DNA from: Planctomycetota bacterium
GTDB lineage: Bacteria; Planctomycetota; UBA1135; GCA-002686595
Assembly: GCA_016714045.1 (NCBI GenBank)
Contig: JADJNY010000015.1
Location: 496,001-560,000, forward strand
Length of the DNA stretch: 64,000 nt
Direction of reading: 5' to 3'
Part shown: positions 40,236-50,048 of the stretch, one piece after another
Numbering within the stretch: the first letter of the stretch is position 1
Layout: every line of letters starts with the position of its first letter
Translations under genes and position numbers: made by a program
The notes under the pieces: generated by a model
Told to the model about the DNA's origin: nothing
The model's input: the letters and a program-made list of their open reading frames with translations, nothing else
Databases searched by the model: none

Positions 40236-41846
40236 TCAGGTGACCCGGCGGAGCGACGCGGCGCGCGAACGCCTGCGCACCAGCGCCGACAGCCCCGCGT
40301 GGAGCGCGAGCGCGAGCGCGGTGCTCCCGAACAGCGCGGTCCGGACGTAGCCGAAGTGCACGGCGATCGCGACGCCGCTGCCGATCATCGCCAGGGGGAG
40401 CATCGTGAGGAACATCGCGAGCACTTGCGACGCGCGCTCGCCCGACCGCACGGCCTGCGACAGCGGGATGAAGTCCCCGCGCAGCCCCGACACGAGCGAC
40501 ATCGGTCCGATCATGAGCAGCCCGGGCAACGCGAAGAGGAGCTTCTCGGGCGTGTCGCGCAGCACGTAGCCCGCGACCCCCATCGACCACACGACGAGCG
40601 GGAGCACGATGCACAACAGCACGGCCTTGCGCGCGCCTTGGAACAGCGCGATGGAGCGCTGCACGGGCGTGAACAAGAAGAGCTCGGCTCCTTCGGGCGT
40701 GCTCGACAGCCGCACGGACTCGAGGGCGCTCAGCGGCGCCACGCCGAGCATCCACACGAGCACGATGGGCATCGCGCCGCCGCTCTTCTCGTCCATCAAG
40801 CTGAGGATGGGGAGCACGAGGAAGTACGCGAGCGAGGCCGCCAGACGCACCTTCAAGGCGCGATCGCGGAGGACGTACGTCACGCACAAGCGGAACACCG
40901 CCCGCTCCGCCGGGTCGGGCATCCACGAACGCCAGACGCGCCACCGCGACCAACCGCTCTCCACGGACTTCGACGTCGCGGGCGGAGCGCTCGACGGAGC
41001 CGCCGGTGCGCCCATCCTCGACTCCGCGCCGGTGAAGCCGGCGGGCAGTCGCAGGACTCCGAGCCACGCGAGCCCGATCGTGACCGCGACGCCGAACGCG
41101 GCGGCGATCGTCGCGGTGCTCGTCGCGCTCTTCCCAGCGAGCGCGACGTCGAGCGCCGCGAACCACGCCGGCGGAAGGAGCCACAGCGCCGAGAGCGAGT
41201 CGAGGTCGCCGCTCCAGTCCACGCGTCGCGCGAGGCGCGGCAAGACCTGGAATCCGAGGACGAGCACCAGGGTCGACGCGATCTGCGCGGCCGTGACGAA
41301 GCGTTGGAAGCGCTCCGCGCCGAGGAAGCGCGCGATCACGCCGTACGAACAGACGGCCACGGCGCAGAGGAACACGGTCTCGAACGCCGCCGAGACGAGA
41401 TGGACGGCGCCGAACCAGCCGTGCGCGTCCTTGCAGAGGAAACCGAGCACCGCGGGGCCGAGGTTCACCGCCAACGCCATCGCACCGCAGAAGCCGAGGA
41501 TCGTGAGGCCTTTCGCGAGCACGAGCGTCGGACCGTTCACCGGCCGGAAGCCGAACACGTCGACGTCGCGCGCGTTGAACAGAACCTCCGCTGCCTCGTT
41601 CAGCGCCATCGTGCCGACGATGAAGAAGGCCATCGTGTGCACGAACAGCGCGAAGACGAACGTCGATTCGACGATCGGCGCCATCGCCCCGAGGACGAAC
41701 CCGAGCACGGCGTAGATGGCGAGGATGAACGGGAGCGTCCGCACGCGCTTGTTCCCCGTGATGCCGACGGGCATCGCGCGCGTGCTGATGACGAAGTAGG
41801 CCCGCAGGAGCGCCTTCAGCTGGTGCCGATCGATGCCCTGCGTCAT
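40236..41846 (-). CDS. ABC-2 type transporter permease
   Basis: The product is 536 residues with about 10-12 hydrophobic helices. Examples are FILAIYAVLGFVLGAMAPIV at residues 36-55 and LLFALPGLLMIGPMSLVSGL near residue 440. A Pro/Ala/Ser linker at about 270-300 separates two halves. The ATG overlaps the stop of the ATPase gene as ATGA. The two products should form an exporter, substrate unknown. Confidence 0.82.
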   Translation of the reverse strand: MTQGIDRHQLKALLRAYFVISTRAMPVGITGNKRVRTLPFILAIYAVLGFVLGAMAPIVESTFVFALFVHTMAFFIVGTMALNEAAEVLFNARDVDVFGFRPVNGPTLVLAKGLTILGFCGAMALAVNLGPAVLGFLCKDAHGWFGAVHLVSAAFETVFLCAVAVCSYGVIARFLGAERFQRFVTAAQIASTLVLVLGFQVLPRLARRVDWSGDLDSLSALWLLPPAWFAALDVALAGKSATSTATIAAAFGVAVTIGLAWLGVLRLPAGFTGAESRMGAPAAPSSAPPATSKSVESGWSRWRVWRSWMPDPAERAVFRLCVTYVLRDRALKVRLAASLAYFLVLPILSLMDEKSGGAMPIVLVWMLGVAPLSALESVRLSSTPEGAELFLFTPVQRSIALFQGARKAVLLCIVLPLVVWSMGVAGYVLRDTPEKLLFALPGLLMIGPMSLVSGLRGDFIPLSQAVRSGERASQVLAMFLTMLPLAMIGSGVAIAVHFGYVRTALFGSTALALALHAGLSALVRRRSRAASLRRVT

Positions 41847-42613
41847 TTCGTCATCGACCGCGCCATGTCCTCGGCACGCTGGGTCAGGTTCTGCGTGCTC
41901 GTGAGCTGGTTGAAGGCCTGCTCGAGCGACGTCGCTCGTGTGCGCTCCAGGATCGCGGGCACGGCGCCGTCCTCGATCACGCGCCCCTGGTGGATGATCA
42001 CGACGCGCTCACAGATCCGCTCGACGACGTCGAGGATGTGCGAGCACCACACCACCGTCTTCCCCTCCTTCGCGAGGCTCGTGACGAGCGTCTTGAACAG
42101 CAACGCCGCGTTCGCGTCGAGACCGTTCAGCGGTTCGTCGAAGAACACGACCCGCGGATTGTGGAGCAGCGCGGCCGTGATGACGATCTTCTGCCGCATC
42201 CCCTTCGAGAACGTCGCGAGCGGCGCCGAGCGCGTGTCCGCCGCGGAGAGATCGAAGAACGCGAGGAAGCGCTCGATGCGCTCGTCGACCTCGCGCTCGG
42301 GGATGCCGTGGAGCGCGGCGACGAGCTCCAGGTACTCGCGCCCGGTCAGCGCCTCGAACACCGCGCCCGTCTCGGGCACGTAGCCGAGGATGCGCTTCAC
42401 CGCGACCGGGTCCTTCACGACGTCGATGCCGTCGATCTCCGCGATCCCGGACGTCGGCACGAGCGTGCCCGTGAGCATCTTGAGCGTCGTGCTCTTGCCC
42501 GCGCCGTTGGGACCGAGCAAGCCGACGAGCTGCCCCGCCGGGATGTCGAGGTCGATGCCGCGGACGGCTTCGAACGTTCCAAAGCGCTTCGTGAGCTTCT
42601 GAAGACGGATCAT
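41843..42613 (-). CDS. ABC transporter ATP-binding protein
   Basis: The product is 256 residues. Walker A is GLLGPNGAGKST, the Q-loop is in GYVPETGAVFE, the signature is FSKGMRQK, Walker B is VVFFDEPLNGLD and the switch histidine is in WCSHILD. It belongs to the CcmA/NatA-like exporter group with no obvious extra domain. It is translationally coupled to the permease downstream. Confidence 0.95.
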   Translation of the reverse strand: MIRLQKLTKRFGTFEAVRGIDLDIPAGQLVGLLGPNGAGKSTTLKMLTGTLVPTSGIAEIDGIDVVKDPVAVKRILGYVPETGAVFEALTGREYLELVAALHGIPEREVDERIERFLAFFDLSAADTRSAPLATFSKGMRQKIVITAALLHNPRVVFFDEPLNGLDANAALLFKTLVTSLAKEGKTVVWCSHILDVVERICERVVIIHQGRVIEDGAVPAILERTRATSLEQAFNQLTSTQNLTQRAEDMARSMTK

Positions 42614-42729
42614 GTGCGCGCCAGCGTACTCGCTCCACCTCGGCGGACGCGTACGGAGCGCGCAAGGAGTGCCGGACCGCGCGGGAGGCAGCGATGCTGC
42701 GGACGCTCGAGGACGTCGTCGTTCGCGCG

Positions 42730-45700
42730 TTAGTGCACGTCGACGTCGACCGTGACCGTGCCGCTCGCCGGCACGTCGACCTCGACTCGCCCCGATCGAT
42801 GCTGAGGAACGCCCATGCCGGACTCGAACAGCATCACCGTCCAGCGCCCGGGCTCGAGCCCGTCGAGCTCGAAGCGCCCGTTCTTCGCGACGGCGCCGCG
42901 CCAGAGCGACTGCCCGTTGCGCTCGGAGCCCTGGAGCTGCGCGCTCACGGTGAAGCTCGCGCCCGCGCCGATCGAGCTCGGAAGGCGGCCGATGAGCGTC
43001 GTCGCGCCGCGCGGGCGGAGCTCGACGTCGTACGCGCGCGCCTCGAGGACCTCCACGCGCTGCGAGAGGTCGTGCATCGCGCCCCACTTCTCCGGGAGGA
43101 CGCGCGTCACGTCGTACGTCCCGCACGCGAGGTCGACGAGCTCGAAGCGTCCCTGCGCGTCCGTGACGAGGTCCCAGTCGCGCGACGCGAGCGTGTCCGT
43201 CGGCGGTCGGTCCACGTTCACCGGCGCGTTCGCGATCGGCTCGCCCTTCGAGTCCTTCAGCACGCCCCGCAGCGTCGCGCCGGGGTGGAGCTCGACTTTG
43301 CGCGCCGCCGTCGCGATCCCGACCTCGAACGGTCCGTCGCACGCCGGAGCGAAGCCCGTCGACTCCACGAAGAGCGACATCGGTTCGACGGCGAGTCCCT
43401 CGAGCGCGAACTCGCCCCGTTCGTCGGTCCGCGTTTCGATGCGGTCGTCCTCGGAGTACCGCTCCCACGGCCCGCCCGGATCGCGCGGCGTGAAGCGCCG
43501 AACGAGCGCGTTCGCGACCGGCGCGCCGCTCGCGGCATCGACGACGCGTCCGGTGACGCGCGCGGCGGCGCTCATCGAGATCACGATCGGCGCGTCGCCG
43601 TGGTCGACGGTCGCGATCGCTCGCGGCACGATCGCGGGGCCGTAGCCCGCGGCCGTGATCTCGATCCCCGCGACGGATCCCGCCTCGACCTGTTCCTGGT
43701 CCATCGTCCAGCGCCCGAGCTCGTCGCGCACCTCGCGTCCGGGATCGCTCCAGACGGCGGCGTAGCTGCTCAAGCGCTCCTCGCCCGGCTTCAACTCCGG
43801 CGCGACGATGCGCACGCGGAACGCGGTCACCGGAGCTCCCGTCGCGGCGTCGACGACGCGCCCGCTCAAGCCCGCGGAGCGCTCGAGCACGATGCGCACG
43901 AGCGGATTCCGATCGACGTCGAGGCGGTGCTCCTGGCGCGTGTAGCCCGTGCGGTAGAACTCGAGGCGCACTCCGGGTTCGCGCGGCACGGCGGCGAGCT
44001 CGAAGACGCCATCCGCGCCGGTGCGCGCCGTGACGCCGTCGAGGTAGTCGAACCCGCGCTGCCCGGAGACGTAGACGTTCGCGACCGGCGCGCCGCGCGT
44101 GTCTTCGACGACGCCCTTCACGACGAGGCCGCGATCGAGCACTGCGCGCAGCTCGCCCGGGAACGCGCCCTGCATGGGGAGCTCGAACGAGCTCACGAAC
44201 GGCGCGAAGCCCGAGAGCGCGACACCGAAACCGCGCGTCGCGCGCGGCACGCAGCGCAGGACGAACCGACCGTCGTCGTCCGAGACGGTGCGCACCGTGT
44301 TCATCTCCCACGGCGACGACCCCGCGTGGACGGATGCGCCGGCGAGCGGACGTCCGTCCGTGTCCACGACCACTCCCGGCACGTCGACGCCGCGCTCGAG
44401 CACGAACTCGACCTCCTCCGCGGGCACCTTGCCGTCCTCGAAGTCGCGCCGCAGACCCGCGTGTCCCTCGGCGGCGATCCACACGGAGAGCCAAGTTTCG
44501 TCCGGCGACAGTCCCTCGAGCACGAACCGGCCGCTCGCGTCGCTGCGCACGCGCGAGCTCGTCGCGTTCGTGCCCTCGACCTCCGCACCGGCGACGGGCG
44601 CGCCAGTCTCGTCGACGACGCGCCCGCGCAGCGCGGCGCCCGGCCCCAGGCGGATCTCGAGGTCGTCGACGAAGCTGCGACCTTGCGTGGCGACGACGAC
44701 GCGCTTCTCCGCGAAGCCGTGCGCGGACACCTGGACGTGATCGTCGCGCAGGAGCGAGGACGCGTGGAGCTCGAAGTGCCCGCTGCCGTCGGCCGTCGTC
44801 TCGCTCCCGCGTCCGACGAGCTTGGCTCCGCCGATCGGCGCTCCGTTCGCGTCGAGCACGCTGCCGCGCAGGCGCACGTCGAGCGGATAGAGCCGCGCGA
44901 CGAGGCCTTCCGGCGGCGGCGCGCCGCGCACGACGAGCGCTTCCTCGAAGAACCCGACGTAACCGGGCGTCTGGCCCTGCAGCGTGATGCGCAGAGCGGT
45001 CGAGGGCTCTGGGAGCGCGACCTCGAACCAGCCGTCGGCACCGCTCGTCACGAGCGCGTCGAACGCGCGCTCGCCGGGCGGCGTGTAGCCCGTGTCGATC
45101 ACGACGTGCACGGACGCGCCAGGGAACGGCTCGTTGCCGCCGCGGACTGCGCGCGCGCGCAAGTGCCAGGCGTTCGCGTTCGTCGCGGCGAGCCGCGCGT
45201 CTCGCGTGCGCGTGGTGCTCTCGCGATCGAGCGCGGGGGCGAGGTCGTCGTTGGCGGTCGCGCGGGTGAGCTCGGCTTTCGGCGCCTCGATCGGCGTCGC
45301 TTCGCGCGCGAGCGGCGTGTCGGTCGTCGCCGCGTCCTCCCACGGCCGGATCCACCACGCGCCGAGCGCCAGGACGACGCACGCGACCGCGACGAGCTTG
45401 GCTTTCGTTCCCACGAGCACTCCTCCGATCGTTTTCGCTCCCCCGAGCGTCCCCACGGTCCAGCCGACGTGTCCGAGTCCCGCGAGCGGCGCGAGCAGCG
45501 CGAGGAACTCGTTTCGACGGTGTGCGTTCTGCGCGTCGAGGCGCGCGCGCAGGAGCGCGAGACCGCGCTTGACGCGTGTGCGAGCCGTCTCGAGCGGGAT
45601 GTCGAGGCGCTCCGCGATCGCGTGCGCGTCGAGGTCGTCGACGAGGCGGAGTTGGAGTGCGGTCTTGTAGGGCTCGTCGAGCGCCTGGAGCGCGTCGAGG

Positions 45701-46011
45701 ATCGAGCGGAGGAGCTCGATGCGTTCGACGGTGTCGTTCGCCGGCGGCAGCGCTTCGGTGCGAGCGGCAGCACGATCGCGCTTCTCACGTCGCGCTTCAC
45801 CGCGCCGCATGCCGAGCGCGATGTTGCGCACGGCGTTCGTGAGCCAACCGCCCGCGGTCGGGCCGCGCACGTCGGCGCGTAGGGCCGCGAGCCACGCCTC
45901 TTGCACCGCGTCGTCCGCGAGCGACGGCTCGAACAGGATCCCGCGCGCGATGCGGCGCAGGGCCGCGGTCTTGCGCGCGAGGTCGATGGGGAGGTCGTCA
46001 GAACGGTCCAC
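42730..46011 (-). CDS. ECF-type sigma factor fused via a membrane segment to carboxypeptidase-regulatory-like repeats
   Basis: The product is 1,093 residues. Residues about 11-75 form sigma region 2 (SLADDAVQEAWLAALRADVR, GGWLTNAVRNIALGMRRGEA). Residues 97-160 form region 4 (LDEPYKTALQLRLVDDL, AIAERLDIPLETARTRVKRG). A hydrophobic segment AVACVVLALGAWWI at about 208-221 would cross the membrane. The remaining 850 residues are repeated carboxypeptidase-regulatory-like beta domains (LRGRVVDETGAPVAGAEVEG; LSGRVVDAATGAPVTAFRVR). It would be a sigma factor tethered to the inner membrane with a large external sensor or binding part. The GTG at 46011 is the start. Similar C-terminally extended ECF factors are known in planctomycetes. 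No anti-sigma gene is adjacent. Confidence 0.88.
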   Translation of the reverse strand: MDRSDDLPIDLARKTAALRRIARGILFEPSLADDAVQEAWLAALRADVRGPTAGGWLTNAVRNIALGMRRGEARREKRDRAAARTEALPPANDTVERIELLRSILDALQALDEPYKTALQLRLVDDLDAHAIAERLDIPLETARTRVKRGLALLRARLDAQNAHRRNEFLALLAPLAGLGHVGWTVGTLGGAKTIGGVLVGTKAKLVAVACVVLALGAWWIRPWEDAATTDTPLAREATPIEAPKAELTRATANDDLAPALDRESTTRTRDARLAATNANAWHLRARAVRGGNEPFPGASVHVVIDTGYTPPGERAFDALVTSGADGWFEVALPEPSTALRITLQGQTPGYVGFFEEALVVRGAPPPEGLVARLYPLDVRLRGSVLDANGAPIGGAKLVGRGSETTADGSGHFELHASSLLRDDHVQVSAHGFAEKRVVVATQGRSFVDDLEIRLGPGAALRGRVVDETGAPVAGAEVEGTNATSSRVRSDASGRFVLEGLSPDETWLSVWIAAEGHAGLRRDFEDGKVPAEEVEFVLERGVDVPGVVVDTDGRPLAGASVHAGSSPWEMNTVRTVSDDDGRFVLRCVPRATRGFGVALSGFAPFVSSFELPMQGAFPGELRAVLDRGLVVKGVVEDTRGAPVANVYVSGQRGFDYLDGVTARTGADGVFELAAVPREPGVRLEFYRTGYTRQEHRLDVDRNPLVRIVLERSAGLSGRVVDAATGAPVTAFRVRIVAPELKPGEERLSSYAAVWSDPGREVRDELGRWTMDQEQVEAGSVAGIEITAAGYGPAIVPRAIATVDHGDAPIVISMSAAARVTGRVVDAASGAPVANALVRRFTPRDPGGPWERYSEDDRIETRTDERGEFALEGLAVEPMSLFVESTGFAPACDGPFEVGIATAARKVELHPGATLRGVLKDSKGEPIANAPVNVDRPPTDTLASRDWDLVTDAQGRFELVDLACGTYDVTRVLPEKWGAMHDLSQRVEVLEARAYDVELRPRGATTLIGRLPSSIGAGASFTVSAQLQGSERNGQSLWRGAVAKNGRFELDGLEPGRWTVMLFESGMGVPQHRSGRVEVDVPASGTVTVDVDVH

Positions 46012-46085
46012 GCGATCGTCATGGTCGCATGGAACGCCTCTGGTTCAGCTCTCCCGGGAATCTCTGTCAGAACGCTGCCCGACCC

Positions 46086-48266
46086 TCACCACACGATCGT
46101 CCAGCCGTTCGTCAGGTTGGAGAGGCCGGAGGGGCAGAACGTGACGGAGGCGTTGCGGTAATAGACTTGGTAGTGGCGCGTGGCGCCGCTTCCGACGGTC
46201 ACGAGCGAGCGTTGCGAGAGCGTCCACGGGTCGTTGTCGTCGGGGAAGGTGCTCGTGCCTTGGATGTTCTGCCGCACGCGCACGCGGCGCAGGTTGCCGC
46301 CCACGCAGCGCACGCCGTCGTTCAGGGGCGTGTCTTCGAGGCCGTCGCCTTCGATCAGGACGCACGCGACCGTGCTCGGCATGCCGGTGGCGAGGAGCGT
46401 GACGTCGTCCTGCTCGATCGTGCCGCTCCCTTCGAGCAGCGCGCCGGCCGGGTTCAGGCTGTTGCCGCAGCCGTGGCCGGGTGCGCCGTCGTTCGCGCAC
46501 GGGCACGGCGTCGAGTGCGTGGCGTCGACGCCGTCGCCGAAGCAGAACGGGGCGCCGCTCGTCGCCGGGCGGATCACGATGTCGAGCGCGGTCGAGTCGC
46601 AGCCGATCTCGCTCAAGGGATCGACGGTGAAGTAGAGGAAGTCGCCTTCGTTCAACGCGAGCGCCACGAGCCGTCCGCCGCCGTCAGCGAGGCGGAACTC
46701 CTGCGCTCCGCCGTCCGCGAGCGCGCCCATCACGAGCGTCTCGTTCGAGACGCCGTCGTAGTGATCGATCGTCCAGGCGACGCCGTCCGGCGAGCTCGCG
46801 CACGTGTCGTCGAGATCGCGCACGCTGCCGGTGACCGTCACGCGGCCGGTGTACGGGCTCCGCCAGCCCACGATCACCATCTGGCCGAAGTAGGGATGCA
46901 CGTTGACGACGCCCGCGGGCCACGTGAAGCCCTCGACCAGCTGGTCCGTGCCCGTCGCGTTGATCGCGATCGAGGGGAGGTTCGGATAGCCGGGCGCCAT
47001 CACGTTCGGACCCTGCCACGACTCGAGGCCGTCGACGAGGAACGCGTCGGTGATGAACCCGGTGAGCGGCGCGTACGTCGAGGGCTCGTGGACTCCGGGC
47101 GTGCTCGGATCGCTGGCGAGGAAGTGCCACACGCCCACGTTGCCGCACGCGTCGCGGTTGGGGTTCTCCTGATCGGGCGCGATGCGGAAGTCCGCCGCGA
47201 GGTTCCACTCCCCGCACGGGTTCGAGACGTCGCAGGGGTACTGCGCGATCGTGCAGTCGAAGCCGCCGACGTTGTTGAACCAGCCGTGGCCGTCGCACAC
47301 GCCGAGGAAGAGCCGCGTCGCGCCCGTCGGGACTCGGAACGCCTGCGCGGTGATGCCGTCGGCGCGCAGCCCGTCGCCGATGAAGAAGGTCTGGAACAGC
47401 TCCGGCTCGAGCGTCGCGAAGTTGCGCGACTCGGGCGAGCTGAAGTCGAGCGCAGCAGGCGGCAATCCTCCGTTCGTCGTGTCCGGCAGGAACACGCCGA
47501 GGAGCGCGCAGAGCGGCATCGAGTAGCCCGAGATGCCGAGGTCGGTCGCGCTCGCCTGGCTAGGGCCGTCCTCCGGGCCGTAGAACGGATTCGCGGGCCC
47601 GTAGCTGGCGGAACCCGCGACGTCCGTGAAGCGCACGAACGAGCACGCCAGCGCGTCGAGCGCCACGAGCGTCGGCGACTGCTGCGGTGCCGTGTCCGAG
47701 TGCGTCGTCGTCCCGTCCGGCTGGCCTGCGAGGAACGGGTCACCCTGCGCGCTCACGACGACCGGCGCGATCGCGTTGAAGACGACGTCGACCTCGTACC
47801 AGTCGGCCCCACCGGGCGATCCGTCGTCGAACTCGATGACGACGCGCCAACCGTTCGTCACGGACGGGTACTCGGCGATCATCGTCGCGCCACGGCTCTG
47901 CACGACGTGGAGCGCGATCGAGAAGTTCGACGCGGGCAGGCTCGGCACGAGTCCGGTGAACAGGTCCGACGAACAGCCGCAGTCCCGGTTCTCGCAGCTC
48001 TCCGCGTCGGGCCAGTTCGGATACCACGTCGCGCCGCTCAGGATCGTGGGTTCGATCGCCGTGCCCGTGTCGCAGTTCAGCCGGCCCGGCGCGGCCCAAT
48101 CGAAGTGCTGCCACTGCGCCGTATCGCCCTGGAGCACGATCCGGCTCCTCCCGTCGATCCACGCTCGGACACGCACGACCTCCGAGCGTGCGCTCCCGGC
48201 CAGGACGACGAACGCGAGGACGAGGGACACCACGTGAAGGACGATAGGGCTCCGCAGACTGCGCAT
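46086..48266 (-). CDS. Secreted protein with planctomycete-type Cys-rich tail
   Basis: The product is 726 residues with a signal peptide (SPIVLHVVSLVLAFVVLAGS). The ectodomain is Trp/Asp/Gly-rich beta structure (about 25-580). It ends with CFGDGVDATHSTPCPCANDG and GHGCGNSLNPAGALLEGSG, followed by a roughly 110-residue beta tail. The CPC...N.G..GHGC.NS module is common in secreted planctomycete proteins and probably serves surface attachment or folding; that role is inference. The start is the ATG at 48266 behind GGGGAG. Confidence 0.82.
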   Translation of the reverse strand: MRSLRSPIVLHVVSLVLAFVVLAGSARSEVVRVRAWIDGRSRIVLQGDTAQWQHFDWAAPGRLNCDTGTAIEPTILSGATWYPNWPDAESCENRDCGCSSDLFTGLVPSLPASNFSIALHVVQSRGATMIAEYPSVTNGWRVVIEFDDGSPGGADWYEVDVVFNAIAPVVVSAQGDPFLAGQPDGTTTHSDTAPQQSPTLVALDALACSFVRFTDVAGSASYGPANPFYGPEDGPSQASATDLGISGYSMPLCALLGVFLPDTTNGGLPPAALDFSSPESRNFATLEPELFQTFFIGDGLRADGITAQAFRVPTGATRLFLGVCDGHGWFNNVGGFDCTIAQYPCDVSNPCGEWNLAADFRIAPDQENPNRDACGNVGVWHFLASDPSTPGVHEPSTYAPLTGFITDAFLVDGLESWQGPNVMAPGYPNLPSIAINATGTDQLVEGFTWPAGVVNVHPYFGQMVIVGWRSPYTGRVTVTGSVRDLDDTCASSPDGVAWTIDHYDGVSNETLVMGALADGGAQEFRLADGGGRLVALALNEGDFLYFTVDPLSEIGCDSTALDIVIRPATSGAPFCFGDGVDATHSTPCPCANDGAPGHGCGNSLNPAGALLEGSGTIEQDDVTLLATGMPSTVACVLIEGDGLEDTPLNDGVRCVGGNLRRVRVRQNIQGTSTFPDDNDPWTLSQRSLVTVGSGATRHYQVYYRNASVTFCPSGLSNLTNGWTIVW

Positions 48267-48523
48267 GACGACACTCCCCGGCCGCTTCGGGCCCGCGACG
48301 GGCAAGGGCCGAAACCCACTGTGGTCCCTCGTCGCCGGGACTCGCGGCCGATCACGCCGTAGCGACGCGTCATCGAATCCGTAGGCTCCCCCGCGGAGCG
48401 CGTACTCTCGTCGGTGCGGCCCATCCATCTTTCGCCGCACGCGGCGCCCGCAGTGCCGGGTCCCTCTCATCCCCCCGGCCGCGCACGAGCTCGATCCGCC
48501 CGTGCGTGCGGCGCCGCAGGACG

Positions 48524-48735
48524 GCGCGCGCAGCGGGTCGGGTCGCTCCAGCTCGCTCCGCGCGTCCGTTGGGTTGACGCACTGCGGGTCGAGGCAGCGC
48601 TGGCGCGCGGGGTGGGTCCCGTCTCTCCGGCGCGCGCAGCGGGTCGGGTCGCTCCACCTCGCTCCGCGCGTCCGTTGGGTTGGCGCAGTGCGGGTCGAGG
48701 CACGCTGGCGCGCGGGGTGGGTCACGTCTTGCGCG
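48524..48735. repeat. 106-bp direct tandem duplication
   Basis: Copies at 48524-48629 and 48630-48735 are nearly identical, for example both contain CTCCGCGCGTCCGTTGGGTT and TGGCGCGCGGGGTGGGTC. A degenerate third copy reaches 48822. The gap 48267-48822 between the secreted protein and the aldo/keto reductase holds no supported gene. Confidence 0.85.
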
Positions 48736-48822
48736 CTCACCGCGGGCCGGGTCTCTTGCCCGCGCGAGCCGTCCGTACAACGCGTGTGCTGCGGGTCGAG
48801 TCTCTGGCCCGTGCGCGTCGGA

Positions 48823-49896
48823 TCAGGTCTGCCCGGTCCAGTCCGGCTTCGCGGCGGCCTTCCACCGCGCGCGAATCGCGTCGTGGAGCTCCTTCGGGAG
48901 CGGGCCCGCTTCCATCAGCGCCGCGTTCTGCTTCCAGCGCTCGGGCTTCGTCGTGCCGACGATGAGCACGCACACACCGGGCTGCATCGCCGTGAAGCGC
49001 ATCGCCGTCGCCGCGGGGCCGTCGACGCCCTCGTTCTTGCGCGCGTCGCCCTTCGCCCACGCGTACTCGAGCGTCTGCAGGCGCTGCCAGTACGTCTCGT
49101 GGTAGCCGTTCTCGGGCTTCGCGTCGTAGCGCCACGCCGCGTTCGCGATCGGGCGCTTCGCGATGACGCCCATCTGCTTCTCCTTCGCGAGCGGGAGCAC
49201 GAGCTCGATGCACTCCTGGTCCGCGACGTTGATCGACGTCTGCAGCGAGTCGAAGCGCCCGCTCTCCACCGCCCACTTCGCGGTCGTCGAGTCGCCGCTG
49301 TAGCCGATGTAGCGCGTCTTGCCCTGCTTCTTCGCGAGCTCGAGTCCTTCGATGCACGCGCCCTTCTTCAGCTCGTCGAGCGAGCACGAGTGGAGCTGCA
49401 CGAGGTCGATCACGTCGGTCTTCAAGCGCTTCAAGCTGCGCTCGACCGACGCGAGCACGCCCTCCTTCGTCCAGTCCTCCCCGCGCTTGCCGTCGACGTT
49501 CGTGTGACCGCACTTCGTGAAGAGGTGGTACTCCTTGCGCCGCGCGCCGATCGCTGCGCCGATCGCGACCTCGGAGTCGAGGTAGCACTCCGCCGTGTCG
49601 ACGACGTTGAGCCCGGCGTCGAGCGCGGCGTTGAGCAACTTCGCGACGGTCGCGGGATCCGTCTTCTCGAACCCGATCTCGGCCCCGCCGAAGCCGAGCA
49701 CCGCGACCTGCATGTCCGTCTTGCCGAACTTGCGGCGCTCGAGCGCGGCGGGCGCCAACGACGCGGACGCGCTCGCGAACGGCGGCGCGGCGAGGGAGCT
49801 CGCTCCGCGCGCGCGGCCGTTCGTCGACCACGCCGCGAGCGAGGCCGCGGCGGAAAGCTGGAGGAACTCACGTCGGGACGTCGGTCGCACGCTCAT
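48823..49896 (-). CDS. Tat-exported aldo/keto reductase
   Basis: The product is 357 residues. The N-terminus MSVRPTSRREFLQLSAAASL is a twin-arginine signal ending near ARGA. The AKR barrel carries the tetrad: Asp and Tyr in NVVDTAECYLDSE, Lys in HLFTKCG and His in VIDLVQLHSCS. The NADPH-side helix region IVGTTKPERWKQN is present. It should reduce an aldehyde, ketone or sugar, folded with cofactor before export. The ATG at 49896 has a strong AGGAG. The upstream frame has no role. Confidence 0.9.
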   Translation of the reverse strand: MSVRPTSRREFLQLSAAASLAAWSTNGRARGASSLAAPPFASASASLAPAALERRKFGKTDMQVAVLGFGGAEIGFEKTDPATVAKLLNAALDAGLNVVDTAECYLDSEVAIGAAIGARRKEYHLFTKCGHTNVDGKRGEDWTKEGVLASVERSLKRLKTDVIDLVQLHSCSLDELKKGACIEGLELAKKQGKTRYIGYSGDSTTAKWAVESGRFDSLQTSINVADQECIELVLPLAKEKQMGVIAKRPIANAAWRYDAKPENGYHETYWQRLQTLEYAWAKGDARKNEGVDGPAATAMRFTAMQPGVCVLIVGTTKPERWKQNAALMEAGPLPKELHDAIRARWKAAAKPDWTGQT

Positions 49897-50048
49897 CTCG
49901 CTCTCCTGTCGCTCTGGGGCCGTGGGTTGGACGCAGCGGAGCGTACCACGCGGCTGCGGCGCCGCGCGCTCCTTGGCGGCCCGCTGACAGGTCACACTGC
50001 GCTCCTCGCCCCGTGGCCCCGCGCTCCAGCGGGAGCTACCTTCGCCGG

